From Colimorpha sp045597845 (GTDB taxonomy: Bacteria; Bacteroidota; Bacteroidia; Bacteroidales; P3): 50,158 nt of DNA. Under the pieces are notes generated by a model, which was not told the origin of the DNA, searched no databases, and saw only the letters and a list, made by a program, of their open reading frames with translations. The stretch's first letter is position 1. Each line of letters starts with the position of its first letter. Below, one piece after another: positions 41,021 to 48,360 of this stretch. The position numbers and the translations under genes were made by a program. The DNA lies in contig JAZLKZ010000128.1 of NCBI GenBank assembly GCA_045597845.1, positions 1 to 50,158 on the forward strand. Direction: 5' to 3'.

Positions 41021-42781
41021 TCACCGCATCATCGGCTGTGGGTTGAGGCGTGCGTAGATGCTGTCGGCGCGATAGGCTTCCAACGATTGGGCTGGCACGA
41101 GGAAGAGGAATGACCTATTGGGTTTCTCGTCGGCGATTTCTTGGAAGGGGTCATCAACGTGAAAAGGTGGGACTTCTGCACGGAAGATAAGGGTATCGAT
41201 TACTTTGAGATCATAGAATGCTTTGGAGTCAATATGTTTCACGGCAGGACCGACCTCGAGATAGTGGCAGTTGTAGAGCACAGCCAACGACATACATTCC
41301 AACGTCTCCAGGCTGTCGGGCAAGATGAGTCGTTCGATGCCCGATCCAAAAAGTGCCGATTGGTCAAGAAAACGCAACGATTTGGGCAGGTGTAACGTAC
41401 GCAAGTTATAGGTCTCGGCAAAACTGCCAAATCCGATGTGGTCAATGCCTTCTGCCACAGATATTTCCCGCAATTCGTGCACATTGTTCAACAAATCGGG
41501 ACACATCTCTTCTACTGTGGATTCAAAGATGGCTGTGTGAAGATGGGTGCATTGGTGAAAACGGCTTTCGCCACTCTTGCATTCGGCTGATTTCAGGCGA
41601 GCTGAACGTACCACAAGCGTGGTGATTTTGTCGCAAAAACTGAAAACCATTTCTCCAATCGAATCAAGACCGACGGGGAGGGTGATGGTGTCGGCGAGAT
41701 TCGGACAATGGTAAAAAGCCTCATTGTCAATCAATCGTAGGTTTTCTGGGAAGACCACATGGGTAAGGCTGTCGCTATGGGCAAAGGCCTCGGGGGCAAT
41801 TTGGGTGAGGGGGAATTTAAGGCCGGAATAACGAATGGTTTCGGGCAGCACCAATCTGCCTGAGACTTTCTCGGCACCTATCACCACGGCTTTGGAATCT
41901 TCGATTTTGCAGCGTAGCACGATGTCGGAGTTGACGGGATAGGAAAACTCCTTCGAATCGAAGTGCCTTAGGGTGTGGATGGAAACGACTGCAAAAAGGA
42001 TTAGTAGCAGAGGGGCGACATATCCAATCCAGCGACGAAAACCAAACATGGAGGCAAGAACCGCTTCGGCATTGGGATAGCGGGCGTCGCGGTTGCGGAG
42101 GCAGCAACGATGTTTGACAGCGCGATAGCGACGGGGGAAAACTTGCTGTAGCACGCGCCCGAAGTTGTAGATGTCGGAGCGGCAGTCAAGTGGAGATCCC
42201 TCAATCTGTTCGGGTGAGGCGTAGGCAAGCGTATAGGAAGGTTGCTTCAAGGCTACGTATTGGTCGGCATCGGAGCATCCAAAATCAATGATGCGGATAT
42301 TGTTGCCGTTGTGTGTGACGAGAATGTTGGAGGGCTTGAGGTCTCGGTGTACCACTTGCAACGAATGGTAGTATGCCATTGCGTCAAGCATCTGCCTTAT
42401 TGCCCGCTGCTTCGCTTTTATTGAAGGGTGCTCTTGCAAGAATTGATCCAATGGGCGACCGTCAACATATTCCATCACGATACAGGGACCAATCTGTGGT
42501 ATCTCCTCGAAACTGTAGATACGTGCGATGTTGGGGTGGGAGAGCGTCAGGGCAATCTCAAACTCTTTTTGCAACAAGGCTACATACTGTGGCTGCCTTT
42601 GGAACTCTGGCTTTAAGCCTTTGAGTAAAAATTGCTTGCCATAGCGTTTGGCGCGTATGAGCCGGTTGAAGCCTGACGATGGTATTTCGTCTAATAGCTC
42701 ATAGTTTCTATCAAGCGAATAGTGACCTTCGTCTATGCCGTCAATGCAACTGGAAGTAGTATTATTGCTGTCATCCTTCAT
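41021..42781 (-). CDS. Receptor-like Ser/Thr kinase with leucine-rich repeats
   Basis: 586 residues from ATG 42781. Kinase domain ~25-250: Lys54 (FLLKGLKP), Glu73, catalytic HRDLKPSN (His145-Asn152), DFG at 166-168, and YASPEQIEG; all catalytic residues are present. A membrane helix (YVAPLLLILFAVVSIHTL) follows, then an extracytoplasmic part with BspA-type LRR units (IAPEAFAHSDSLTHVVFPEN, NEAFYHCPNLADTITLPVGL, SFAETYNLRTLHLPKSLRFL). This is a sensor kinase with an LRR sensor outside the inner membrane. Divergent from a small putative regulator. Confidence 0.88.
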   Translation of the reverse strand: MKDDSNNTTSSCIDGIDEGHYSLDRNYELLDEIPSSGFNRLIRAKRYGKQFLLKGLKPEFQRQPQYVALLQKEFEIALTLSHPNIARIYSFEEIPQIGPCIVMEYVDGRPLDQFLQEHPSIKAKQRAIRQMLDAMAYYHSLQVVHRDLKPSNILVTHNGNNIRIIDFGCSDADQYVALKQPSYTLAYASPEQIEGSPLDCRSDIYNFGRVLQQVFPRRYRAVKHRCCLRNRDARYPNAEAVLASMFGFRRWIGYVAPLLLILFAVVSIHTLRHFDSKEFSYPVNSDIVLRCKIEDSKAVVIGAEKVSGRLVLPETIRYSGLKFPLTQIAPEAFAHSDSLTHVVFPENLRLIDNEAFYHCPNLADTITLPVGLDSIGEMVFSFCDKITTLVVRSARLKSAECKSGESRFHQCTHLHTAIFESTVEEMCPDLLNNVHELREISVAEGIDHIGFGSFAETYNLRTLHLPKSLRFLDQSALFGSGIERLILPDSLETLECMSLAVLYNCHYLEVGPAVKHIDSKAFYDLKVIDTLIFRAEVPPFHVDDPFQEIADEKPNRSFLFLVPAQSLEAYRADSIYARLNPQPMMR

Positions 42782-42879
42782 GTTGCAAAAATAACAAAAA
42801 AACATAAAATCAGGTCAACCAAAAAGTATTTGAACCAAATATGGACCTATAAATAGGATGAAAATTATCAATTTATTAT

Positions 42880-42887
42880 TATATTTG
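42880..42887 (+). promoter_or_regulatory. -7 box for the regulator facing the kinase
   Basis: TATATTTG, TAnnTTTG, 23 bases before the ATG at 42910. No clear -33 TTTG; the whole 128-base gap serves two divergent genes. Confidence 0.5.
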
Positions 42888-42909
42888 CAACGAAGAAAAA
42901 TATTGTTCA

Positions 42910-43491
42910 ATGAACGATTATAGTCAGAATATCACGGTTTTGCGGAGTCTTGTAGAGCAGGTTGCCGGACATAAGATGCAGACTTCAAACGATTTCATTT
43001 ATCTCTGTGGGTCCATACAGGGAAGATTGAATATCACTTTGGGAGTGTCAACTTTGAAGCGCATCTGGGGCTATGTGGATGGAGTATGCAAACCCAGAGT
43101 TTCGACCTTAGACATTTTGTCGCAATATGTTGGTTATCCTGACTGGGAAACATTTGTGAGCGACTTTTGTGAAAGCGAAGAGGCTCGTTCAAGTCTGATT
43201 TCATGGTCGAAGTCAATCAAATCCATAGACATTCCTGAAGGTGCTGAATTCGAGATTACCTGGAATCCGGGTCGTCGTTTGCTACTCCGTCATTTGCACG
43301 CGGACAAGTTTCTCGTTCTTGAGTCGGAAAAGTCTAAAATCAAGGTCGGTGATAAGTTCCATTGTGATCGTTTCATCCTCTTGCAGCCCCTCACCCTTTT
43401 CAACTTGGAGCGTGAAGGCTGCGACCCTTGCGATTTTATCGTTGGCAACAAAGGTGGTCTGCTGACCATCAGCCTTCTCGATTCCCATTGA
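42910..43491 (+). CDS. Small putative DNA-binding protein divergent from the kinase
   Basis: 193 residues. The N-terminal ~95 residues are helical with a VSTLKRIWGYVDG and STLDILSQYVGYPDWETFVS pattern that looks like a small HTH, and the rest is a beta-rich domain (EFEITWNPGRRLLLRHLHAD, VGDKFHCDRFILLQPL, GGLLTISL). I know similar proteins beside Ser/Thr kinases in Bacteroidota but not their job. A transcription regulator or a kinase partner are both possible. Confidence 0.6.
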   Translation: MNDYSQNITVLRSLVEQVAGHKMQTSNDFIYLCGSIQGRLNITLGVSTLKRIWGYVDGVCKPRVSTLDILSQYVGYPDWETFVSDFCESEEARSSLISWSKSIKSIDIPEGAEFEITWNPGRRLLLRHLHADKFLVLESEKSKIKVGDKFHCDRFILLQPLTLFNLEREGCDPCDFIVGNKGGLLTISLLDSH

Positions 43492-43507
43492 GTATAGTAA
43501 TGTTTAA

Positions 43508-43577
43508 AAATAAGTTGGGACACTTTCCGTCAAGGTCAACGCCAAGGTTAACGTTAAGGTCAACGTCAAGGTTATTA
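43508..43577. repeat. Stuttering GTCAAGGTTAACG element (copy of 32104-32165)
   Basis: GTTGGGACACTTTCC followed by alternating GTCAAGG / GTCAACG / GTTAACG words. The same 15-base start plus the stutter is present at 32104-32165 after nrdJ. Non-coding. Confidence 0.7.
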
Positions 43578-44885
43578 TTTTTTTAATGTCACTAAATATT
43601 TTGAAATGGCATACAGGGGTATGTTCTCCATCTTATCCTGATTGACATATCCCCGCATGGAGATACGCAACCCTTTCAGCTGATCATCAGGATGGTTCTT
43701 GATATATTCCGACATACTCTTAGCACGTACATTTTCTTCCGCCTTCACCTCAACGGGGATGACTCTTGCATCGACTTGTATCACAAAGTCTATTTCTGCC
43801 GGTGAACCATCGTTACTCCAATAATGAGGGTGTATATTCAAAGCCTCAAACTGTTGAAAAACATATTGTTCTGCAAAGGCTCCTTTGTATTCCTTGAAGA
43901 TGTTGTTGCTTGTCAGCACCTGATTGGCGGGGGCATCGGCCAGCATGCCAAATAGTCCGCAATCGAGAAGGAACAGCTTGAATGCCCCTGTATCTTCGTA
44001 TGCTTTCAGTGGCATTTTAATTGTGGAGACCCGCGGCACCTTGTACACTATGCCCGCATCAATGAGCCACTGTATAGCCAGTTCGTACTGCGCAGCCCTT
44101 GCTCCTTTTTTGATTATCCCATATATAAATTTCTTGTTTTCCTTTGTCAGCTGGGAAACAATAGAGTCCAGTACTTGCGTGATGCGGACGGCTTCTCCTT
44201 TGGTGGCATGCTTGGCAATGTCTTTGCGATAGGATTCCATTATCTCGTGTTGAATCTCCCTCACCTGTTTCAAATCTTGATGCAAAGCATACTGCTTTAC
44301 CACTTCCGGCATACCTCCCACAAAATAATACTGTCTTAGCAGTTCCTGATATTTTGTGTCAAGTATGGCAAGCAATGTCCAGTCACCGTGGTGCATGCTA
44401 TCCAGCAGGTTTTGATGTCCTGTTGCTAATAGAAATTCCTCAAAATCCATGGGCTGTACCTGAAGCATGTTCACCTTTCCCACAGGAAAAGACTCTTTTT
44501 GCCCAAGCGTTACGCCAAGTAGCGAACCTGCGGCAACTACGTGATATTCTGGTGCATCTTCGCAGAAATATTTAAGGCTATGCAAACCCCGTGGTGCCTC
44601 TTGTATCTCGTCTATGACAACGAGTGTTCTGCCAGGTTCCACCTTTACGCCTGTTATGGCTTGGATGGTAAGTAGGATTCGTGGAATGTTGTAGTCTGCT
44701 TTGAACAAATCTTTTGCTAACGGCTCGTTGTCGCAATTTACGTATGCCACAGAGTCGTAACAGGTCTTTCCGAACTCTTTCATCAGCCAGGTCTTTCCGA
44801 CCTGCCTCGCCCCAAGGAGAATAAGCGGTTTCCTGTCGTCACTGTCTTTCCATTCTTTCAGTCTCTCAATGATTTTTCTGTACAT
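43575..44885 (-). CDS. AAA_14/DUF4143 family ATPase
   Basis: 436 residues. Walker A GARQVGKTWL (Gly30-Lys31-Thr32 region), Walker B TLVVIDEIQE, VVAAGSLLGVTLG (sensor-like), a central helical region, and a C-terminal DUF4143 nuclease-fold part with YWSNDGSPAEIDFVIQ and VIPVEVKAEEN, a PD-(D/E)XK-like pattern (D in EIDF, E-x-K in VEVKA). Very common in Bacteroidota; role unclear, often linked to defence or mobile regions. The three 33-bp repeats upstream are probably its regulatory region. Confidence 0.9.
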   Translation of the reverse strand: MYRKIIERLKEWKDSDDRKPLILLGARQVGKTWLMKEFGKTCYDSVAYVNCDNEPLAKDLFKADYNIPRILLTIQAITGVKVEPGRTLVVIDEIQEAPRGLHSLKYFCEDAPEYHVVAAGSLLGVTLGQKESFPVGKVNMLQVQPMDFEEFLLATGHQNLLDSMHHGDWTLLAILDTKYQELLRQYYFVGGMPEVVKQYALHQDLKQVREIQHEIMESYRKDIAKHATKGEAVRITQVLDSIVSQLTKENKKFIYGIIKKGARAAQYELAIQWLIDAGIVYKVPRVSTIKMPLKAYEDTGAFKLFLLDCGLFGMLADAPANQVLTSNNIFKEYKGAFAEQYVFQQFEALNIHPHYWSNDGSPAEIDFVIQVDARVIPVEVKAEENVRAKSMSEYIKNHPDDQLKGLRISMRGYVNQDKMENIPLYAISKYLVTLKK

Positions 44886-44904
44886 GGTGCTTGTATTTTT
44901 TTTG

Positions 44905-44912
44905 CAAAATTA
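44905..44912 (-). promoter_or_regulatory. -7 box of the AAA_14 gene
   Basis: Minus-strand TAATTTTG, TAnnTTTG, 20 bases before the start. The first 33-bp repeat begins right behind it. Confidence 0.5.
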
Positions 44913-45007
44913 CACTTTTTTGATGATTCAAATCGAAAAAATAAACACTTTTTCGATGATTCAAATTACAAAAGCAAACACTTTTTCGATGATATCACAA
45001 AATTTCA
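44912..45007. repeat. Three direct repeats of exactly 33 bp upstream of the ATPase gene
   Basis: ACACTTTTT(C/T)GATGATTCAA starts at 44912, 44945 and 44978, with intervals of 33 and 33 bases. The first two agree over ~23 bases and the third changes after GATGAT. Placed just upstream of the -7 box, three helical turns apart. A cooperative operator is a natural reading. Confidence 0.75.
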
Positions 45008-45273
45008 ACGTTTTTTTGTATTGATGGATGCCGCTATAGTAATCTATGGAGATGGATTCTAGACAAAATGCAACTATTTGTACAATAGCTTGTTTCTTAA
45101 TTATTTTCACTTTTGAAAAGTGATTTTAGTTGTAATATTCACTTTTCAAAAAGCGAATATTGGGGGGATCAAATTATAAAATATGATAGTCGCCGCTTGT
45201 CTCTATCTGGCTCTCTCATTGCATTTATACGACTAAATCAGCATAGATAGATCTCAACCTCCAATACAAATAA
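45008..45273. other. AT-rich gap, no supported feature
   Basis: Non-coding, with a short inverted pair (CTTTTGAAAAGTGA ... TCACTTTTCAAAAAG around 45110-45160) that may form a hairpin. No gene with start, motif or codon pattern found. Confidence 0.4.
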
Positions 45274-45297
45274 AAAAAGAAGCTCGAGCCTCTTTTT
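45274..45297. terminator. Bidirectional terminator-like hairpin
   Basis: AAAAAGAAGCTCGAGCCTCTTTTT: core palindrome GCTCGAGC with A and T runs on both sides. Confidence 0.55.
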
Positions 45298-45300
45298 CCT

Positions 45301-45422
45301 GTGGAGCTGGAGAAGAAAGCCAATTCCGGTGGACTTGGCGCCAGCGAGCGAGGCGAAGAGCCGAGGAGCGGAATGCCATCACTTCTATTTCTTCTCATGC
45401 TTCCGACTCCCTCCAGCTCCAC
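45301..45422. repeat. 12-bp inverted pair around a GC-rich core, tmRNA-tail-like
   Basis: GTGGAGCTGGAG (45301-45312) is the exact reverse complement of CTCCAGCTCCAC (45411-45422). The second arm is the 3' end word of the tmRNA gene. Between them lies GCGAGCGAGGCGAAGAGCCG, similar in composition to the REP-like word at 2051. Confidence 0.55.
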
Positions 45423-45498
45423 GAAAAAGGAGAACCTTCTCCCTAAAATCAAACAAAGAAAATGCACCGATAGTCAAAAGATTATCGGTGCATTTTGC
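45402..45498 (+). other. tmRNA 3'-end remnant with tail terminators (third copy)
   Basis: CGACTCCCTCCAGCTCCAC (45404-45422) is identical to the last 19 bases of the real ssrA T-arm/acceptor end. It is followed, as in the two other copies, by GGAGAA...TTCTCC and a long hairpin AAAATGCACCGATA ... TTATCGGTGCATTTT. Orientation is opposite to the real ssrA. Likely the relic of an earlier integration. Confidence 0.6.
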
Positions 45499-45746
45499 AT
45501 ATATGGCCTCCTGCTGGGTGAGAAGGCTCCCTTTGGGTGGAAAATCCGGTTCAGTGGGTGTCATGTTGTTTGAAAAGTATGATAACCTTTGGGAAATATG
45601 AAGCATAATTAAAGCAGAAAAAAGATCGACCAAGAAACTTTTTTCGGTCTCCATGTAATAAAATCGAAATTTTGGTGTCTATATTAGTGAATTTTGATGA
45701 ATGAATAGTGATTAGTGACAGGAGAACGGGGGGACGGCAGCAGCCT

Positions 45747-45851
45747 ATTCACAGGTCACTAATCATAATTCACAGGTCACTGATCAGAATTCAGAGGTCA
45801 CTAATCAGAATTCACAGGTCGCTAATCAGAATTCAGAGGTCACTAATCACC
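45747..45851 (+). repeat. Five tandem 21-bp repeats ahead of an ECF sigma gene
   Basis: ATTCACAGGTCACTAATCA-type units repeat five times with period 21 (45747-45851), with single-base changes (ACAGG/AGAGG, CACTAA/CGCTAA). The last unit ends 16 bases before the ECF ATG. Two helical turns per unit would put binding sites on one DNA face. Confidence 0.8.
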
Positions 45852-45867
45852 AATACCCAACAAACCT

Positions 45868-46356
45868 ATGACAAACAAAGAACAAGCATTCGAACAACTG
45901 GTGCGGGAACACAAGCGGACGATTTACACGGTGTGCTACATGTTCTCCAAGAACAGGAGCGAGGTCGATGACCTTTTTCAGGAAATCCTAATCCGATTGT
46001 GGCTCGGCTTCGACACATTCGAGGAGCGCAGCAGTGTCCGGACCTGGGTTAACCGAGTGGCCTTCAACGCCGCCATAAACCAGGAAAAAAAACAGCGGCA
46101 CAGGGTGGAGACAATCCCTTTGACCGTCGATATCGACCCCTTTGATGCCGACGACCCCTCTACGCAGCAGATTCGCCAGCTTTACGACCGCATCAATCAG
46201 CTGGACCTTATTGACCGCAGCCTTATCCTTTTGTGGCTTGAAGGCATTAGTTACGAAGAGATAGGCGCCATCATCGGCATCACCCCCTCCAATGTGGGTG
46301 TGCGCCTGTTGCGAATCAAAGACAAACTGGTAAAAAAAATGAAAAAAGAAGAATGA
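45868..46356 (+). CDS. ECF-type RNA polymerase sigma factor
   Basis: 162 residues. Region 2: YTVCYMFSKNRSEVDDLFQEILIRLWLGFDTFEERSS (DDLFQEIL-x-x-LW). Region 4: LDLIDRSLILLWLEGISYEEIGAIIGITPSNVGVRLLRIKDKL, with YEEIG helix-turn-helix. Normal ECF length, ATG at 45868. The gene is 70 bases ahead of a membrane protein that is probably its partner. Confidence 0.9.
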   Translation: MTNKEQAFEQLVREHKRTIYTVCYMFSKNRSEVDDLFQEILIRLWLGFDTFEERSSVRTWVNRVAFNAAINQEKKQRHRVETIPLTVDIDPFDADDPSTQQIRQLYDRINQLDLIDRSLILLWLEGISYEEIGAIIGITPSNVGVRLLRIKDKLVKKMKKEE

Positions 46357-46426
46357 GCCTTGGAGAGTGAGCTGCCGCACTTTTTATTCTATTAATCATT
46401 TCTAACATTGTAAATTTAAGCAAATT

Positions 46427-47836
46427 ATGGAAACATCAGAGAATAACAATATGTCTGAACTGGACATTCTGAAAGAGCAGTATGAAGTGCTCAAAGAGAA
46501 ATTTTCAGAACAAGAAATCGTCAATGAGCGCCTGCTGAAAGCGGCGGTGAAGTCGAAGACCGACTTTTTTACCCGCTTCCGCAAACAGGAGGTTATACTC
46601 TATCCCCTTGCCACCATCATCGCAGTGATCTTCTTTCTTTCGTACAAAGTATCGCCTCTCGTGGTGGTTGCTTTTGTGGCATTGATGGCGGTGTGCCTAT
46701 GGTATGAGTTGCGGCTCACGCGCGACATCCACAACAAGGCGGTGGAAAATTGCGACCTCTCGACCCTGCTGCACAATACACTGAAAGCCAAACGCAGGTT
46801 CAGGATCTACTACCTCGTCGTCGCTATAGTGACAGCAGTGTTTTTTATGGTCTTTCTCTTTGCAATATTCCACCAACATTATATCTCACAATCACATTTT
46901 GCGGACCATCTCGCCATCGGTGTGTTCCTGATTGTGGCGATATTGGTGTTTGGCTATTTTGAAATCAACCACCGCCTCAATGGCATTGTGCGTCAGATTG
47001 AGAGCCCCGACGACGACCGCGACCATTCGTTCTTTGCCGACGAAGGTTTTGCCAAACACCTGCGCATCTTCGGCATCTTCGGGTTCGCCTCCTTCTCTTT
47101 GGGTGTCATCACCCTACTGCTCAAGCTTCCCGAAGGCGCCATCTTGCGATTGATCGGCGTCATCTGTTTGGCAGTTTTCGCAGTTCTGCTGATGCTCTTC
47201 ATGCACAAGCAAAAGAGGTGGAACTGGCTGGCGACCCTTGCGGGCATCGTGCTGTTGCTGGCGACGGACCTCTTTATATGGGTCGCCGCGAGTGAATGGT
47301 CATTTAAGCGAGAAAACATCTACGAAAGACTTGAAAACGACACCACCATTGCCGGCACTTTGGCCATCTGGGAGGTAAAGACCAACGAGTCCGACGCACC
47401 CGTATGGAAACGCTGCGCGATAAAAGACACCACTGAGGTGATGGCCGCCTTGCCCACGAGCGACAGCGTGGTATATTGCTGGGGAATGGCCGACCCGAAC
47501 GACAGTATCTGCCTCTACGCCCTCCGCAAGACCACCCCCTCAGGTCCTGCTTTGAACAACCGCGTACTGGGTAACAAACCCATCGTAAAACAAAGTTATG
47601 TCCAGAATAACACGGTAATATTTGATATGACAGAGGCAGCAGCAGCTCAATTCCACCTCATCACGCAAAAAGGCTCCACGTCGGAAAAGCCCTACTATAT
47701 AGCCGTGGTGGTAGGCAATGTGGCCTATTATGTTCCCCGAGTCGTTGCCACTATCTCCACCGGTTCTTGCAACATCACAGCCGATTTCACCGAAGAGGAG
47801 GCCTTAGCCTTGGCTCGTGAAGTGGTGAGGAATTGA
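46427..47836 (+). CDS. ECF-linked membrane protein with SecD P1-head-like C-terminus
   Basis: 469 residues. A charged N-terminal helix (LDILKEQYEVLKEKFSEQEI), then several membrane segments (about 60-300) and a periplasmic C-terminal part of ~150 residues. The end, VIFDMTEAAAAQFHLITQKG ... PYYIAVVVGNVAYYVPRV ... NITADFTEEEALALAREV, follows the pattern of the P1 head of SecD (V-x-F-x-M/L-x-x-x-A-x-x-F, x-I-V-x-x-G-x-V-x-x-P-x-V, G-x-F-x-x-E-E-A-x-x-L-A). So a protein-export motor subdomain is reused next to an ECF factor, probably as a sensor or regulator; inference. Confidence 0.75.
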   Translation: METSENNNMSELDILKEQYEVLKEKFSEQEIVNERLLKAAVKSKTDFFTRFRKQEVILYPLATIIAVIFFLSYKVSPLVVVAFVALMAVCLWYELRLTRDIHNKAVENCDLSTLLHNTLKAKRRFRIYYLVVAIVTAVFFMVFLFAIFHQHYISQSHFADHLAIGVFLIVAILVFGYFEINHRLNGIVRQIESPDDDRDHSFFADEGFAKHLRIFGIFGFASFSLGVITLLLKLPEGAILRLIGVICLAVFAVLLMLFMHKQKRWNWLATLAGIVLLLATDLFIWVAASEWSFKRENIYERLENDTTIAGTLAIWEVKTNESDAPVWKRCAIKDTTEVMAALPTSDSVVYCWGMADPNDSICLYALRKTTPSGPALNNRVLGNKPIVKQSYVQNNTVIFDMTEAAAAQFHLITQKGSTSEKPYYIAVVVGNVAYYVPRVVATISTGSCNITADFTEEEALALAREVVRN

Positions 47837-47955
47837 AAAATCCTTGAGCAACTTTCTATAGCAAAGGGATTGGCAAGAAAGCGACCCATGACAAGTCCTA
47901 TACTCAATGTGAATCAAGAATGCTGATGGTCAGCAGGACACCCCTCGCAACCGCC

Positions 47956-48089
47956 GATGAACTCTTAGAGGCTAAGGCCGGCTTTGGGTGTCCGCGTCCG
48001 GGACCGTCTCGAAAACCAACCACGGAATAAGCATGTAGAAAGCATCTCTGTTAGCTGTTTGGACGGCGGTTCGAATCCGCCCAGCTCCA
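47956..48089 (+). pseudogene. Partial, diverged copy of the tmRNA 3' half (no tag region)
   Basis: The 134 bases match the 3' end of the real ssrA, including a last pseudoknot-type region and the tRNA-like T-arm and acceptor (TTCGAATCCGCCCAGCTCCA). The tag frame is absent. The T stem reads GGCGG/CCGCC here and GAGGG/CCCTC in the real gene, so pairing is preserved by compensatory changes, which argues against simple decay. Confidence 0.8.
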
Positions 48090-48298
48090 CTTGGAGAACG
48101 AACTTTTCCCAACGAAAACACTGATAATCAAAAAGATTGTCGGTGTTTTCTGCTTTATGGAGTCTCCCGCTCTCTGAACTCTGGTTTCTCAGGATGTATC
48201 GGGATGAACGGGAGTCCAATGCTTGCAGAACCTTACTGACAATCTTACATATATCCACAACCACCATCCACCAAAGATGTGTCTGCATAAGGTGGAGA
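47956..48298 (+). repeat. Left inverted repeat (~342 bp): tmRNA 3' part plus downstream tail
   Basis: Matches the reverse complement of 49608-49949 over its whole length: GATGAACTYTTAG, ATAAGCATGTAGAAAGCA, CAGCTCCACTTGGAGAACG, TGGAGTCTCCCGCTCTCTGA and ACAATCTTACATATATCCAC are shared. Left and right copies frame the recombinase gene. Confidence 0.88.
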
Positions 48299-48360
48299 GC
48301 TTGATACTCAGGAGGTAGTCACATATTGAGACCACCTCGATAGTGGAGATGTGGAAATCT

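Noticed and set aside
45747..45851. A CRISPR array
   Set aside because: The 21-bp units are directly contiguous with no unique spacers, and no cas genes are present.
45708..45971. An 87-codon frame with IHRSLIRIQ-type repeats
   Set aside because: It is simply the 21-bp tandem repeats (period divisible by three) read through, and it overlaps the ECF start in another frame.
47837..48090. A second complete tmRNA gene on the plus strand
   Set aside because: There is no tag reading frame, no 5' acceptor strand and no pseudoknot series upstream of 47956; only the 3' part is duplicated.
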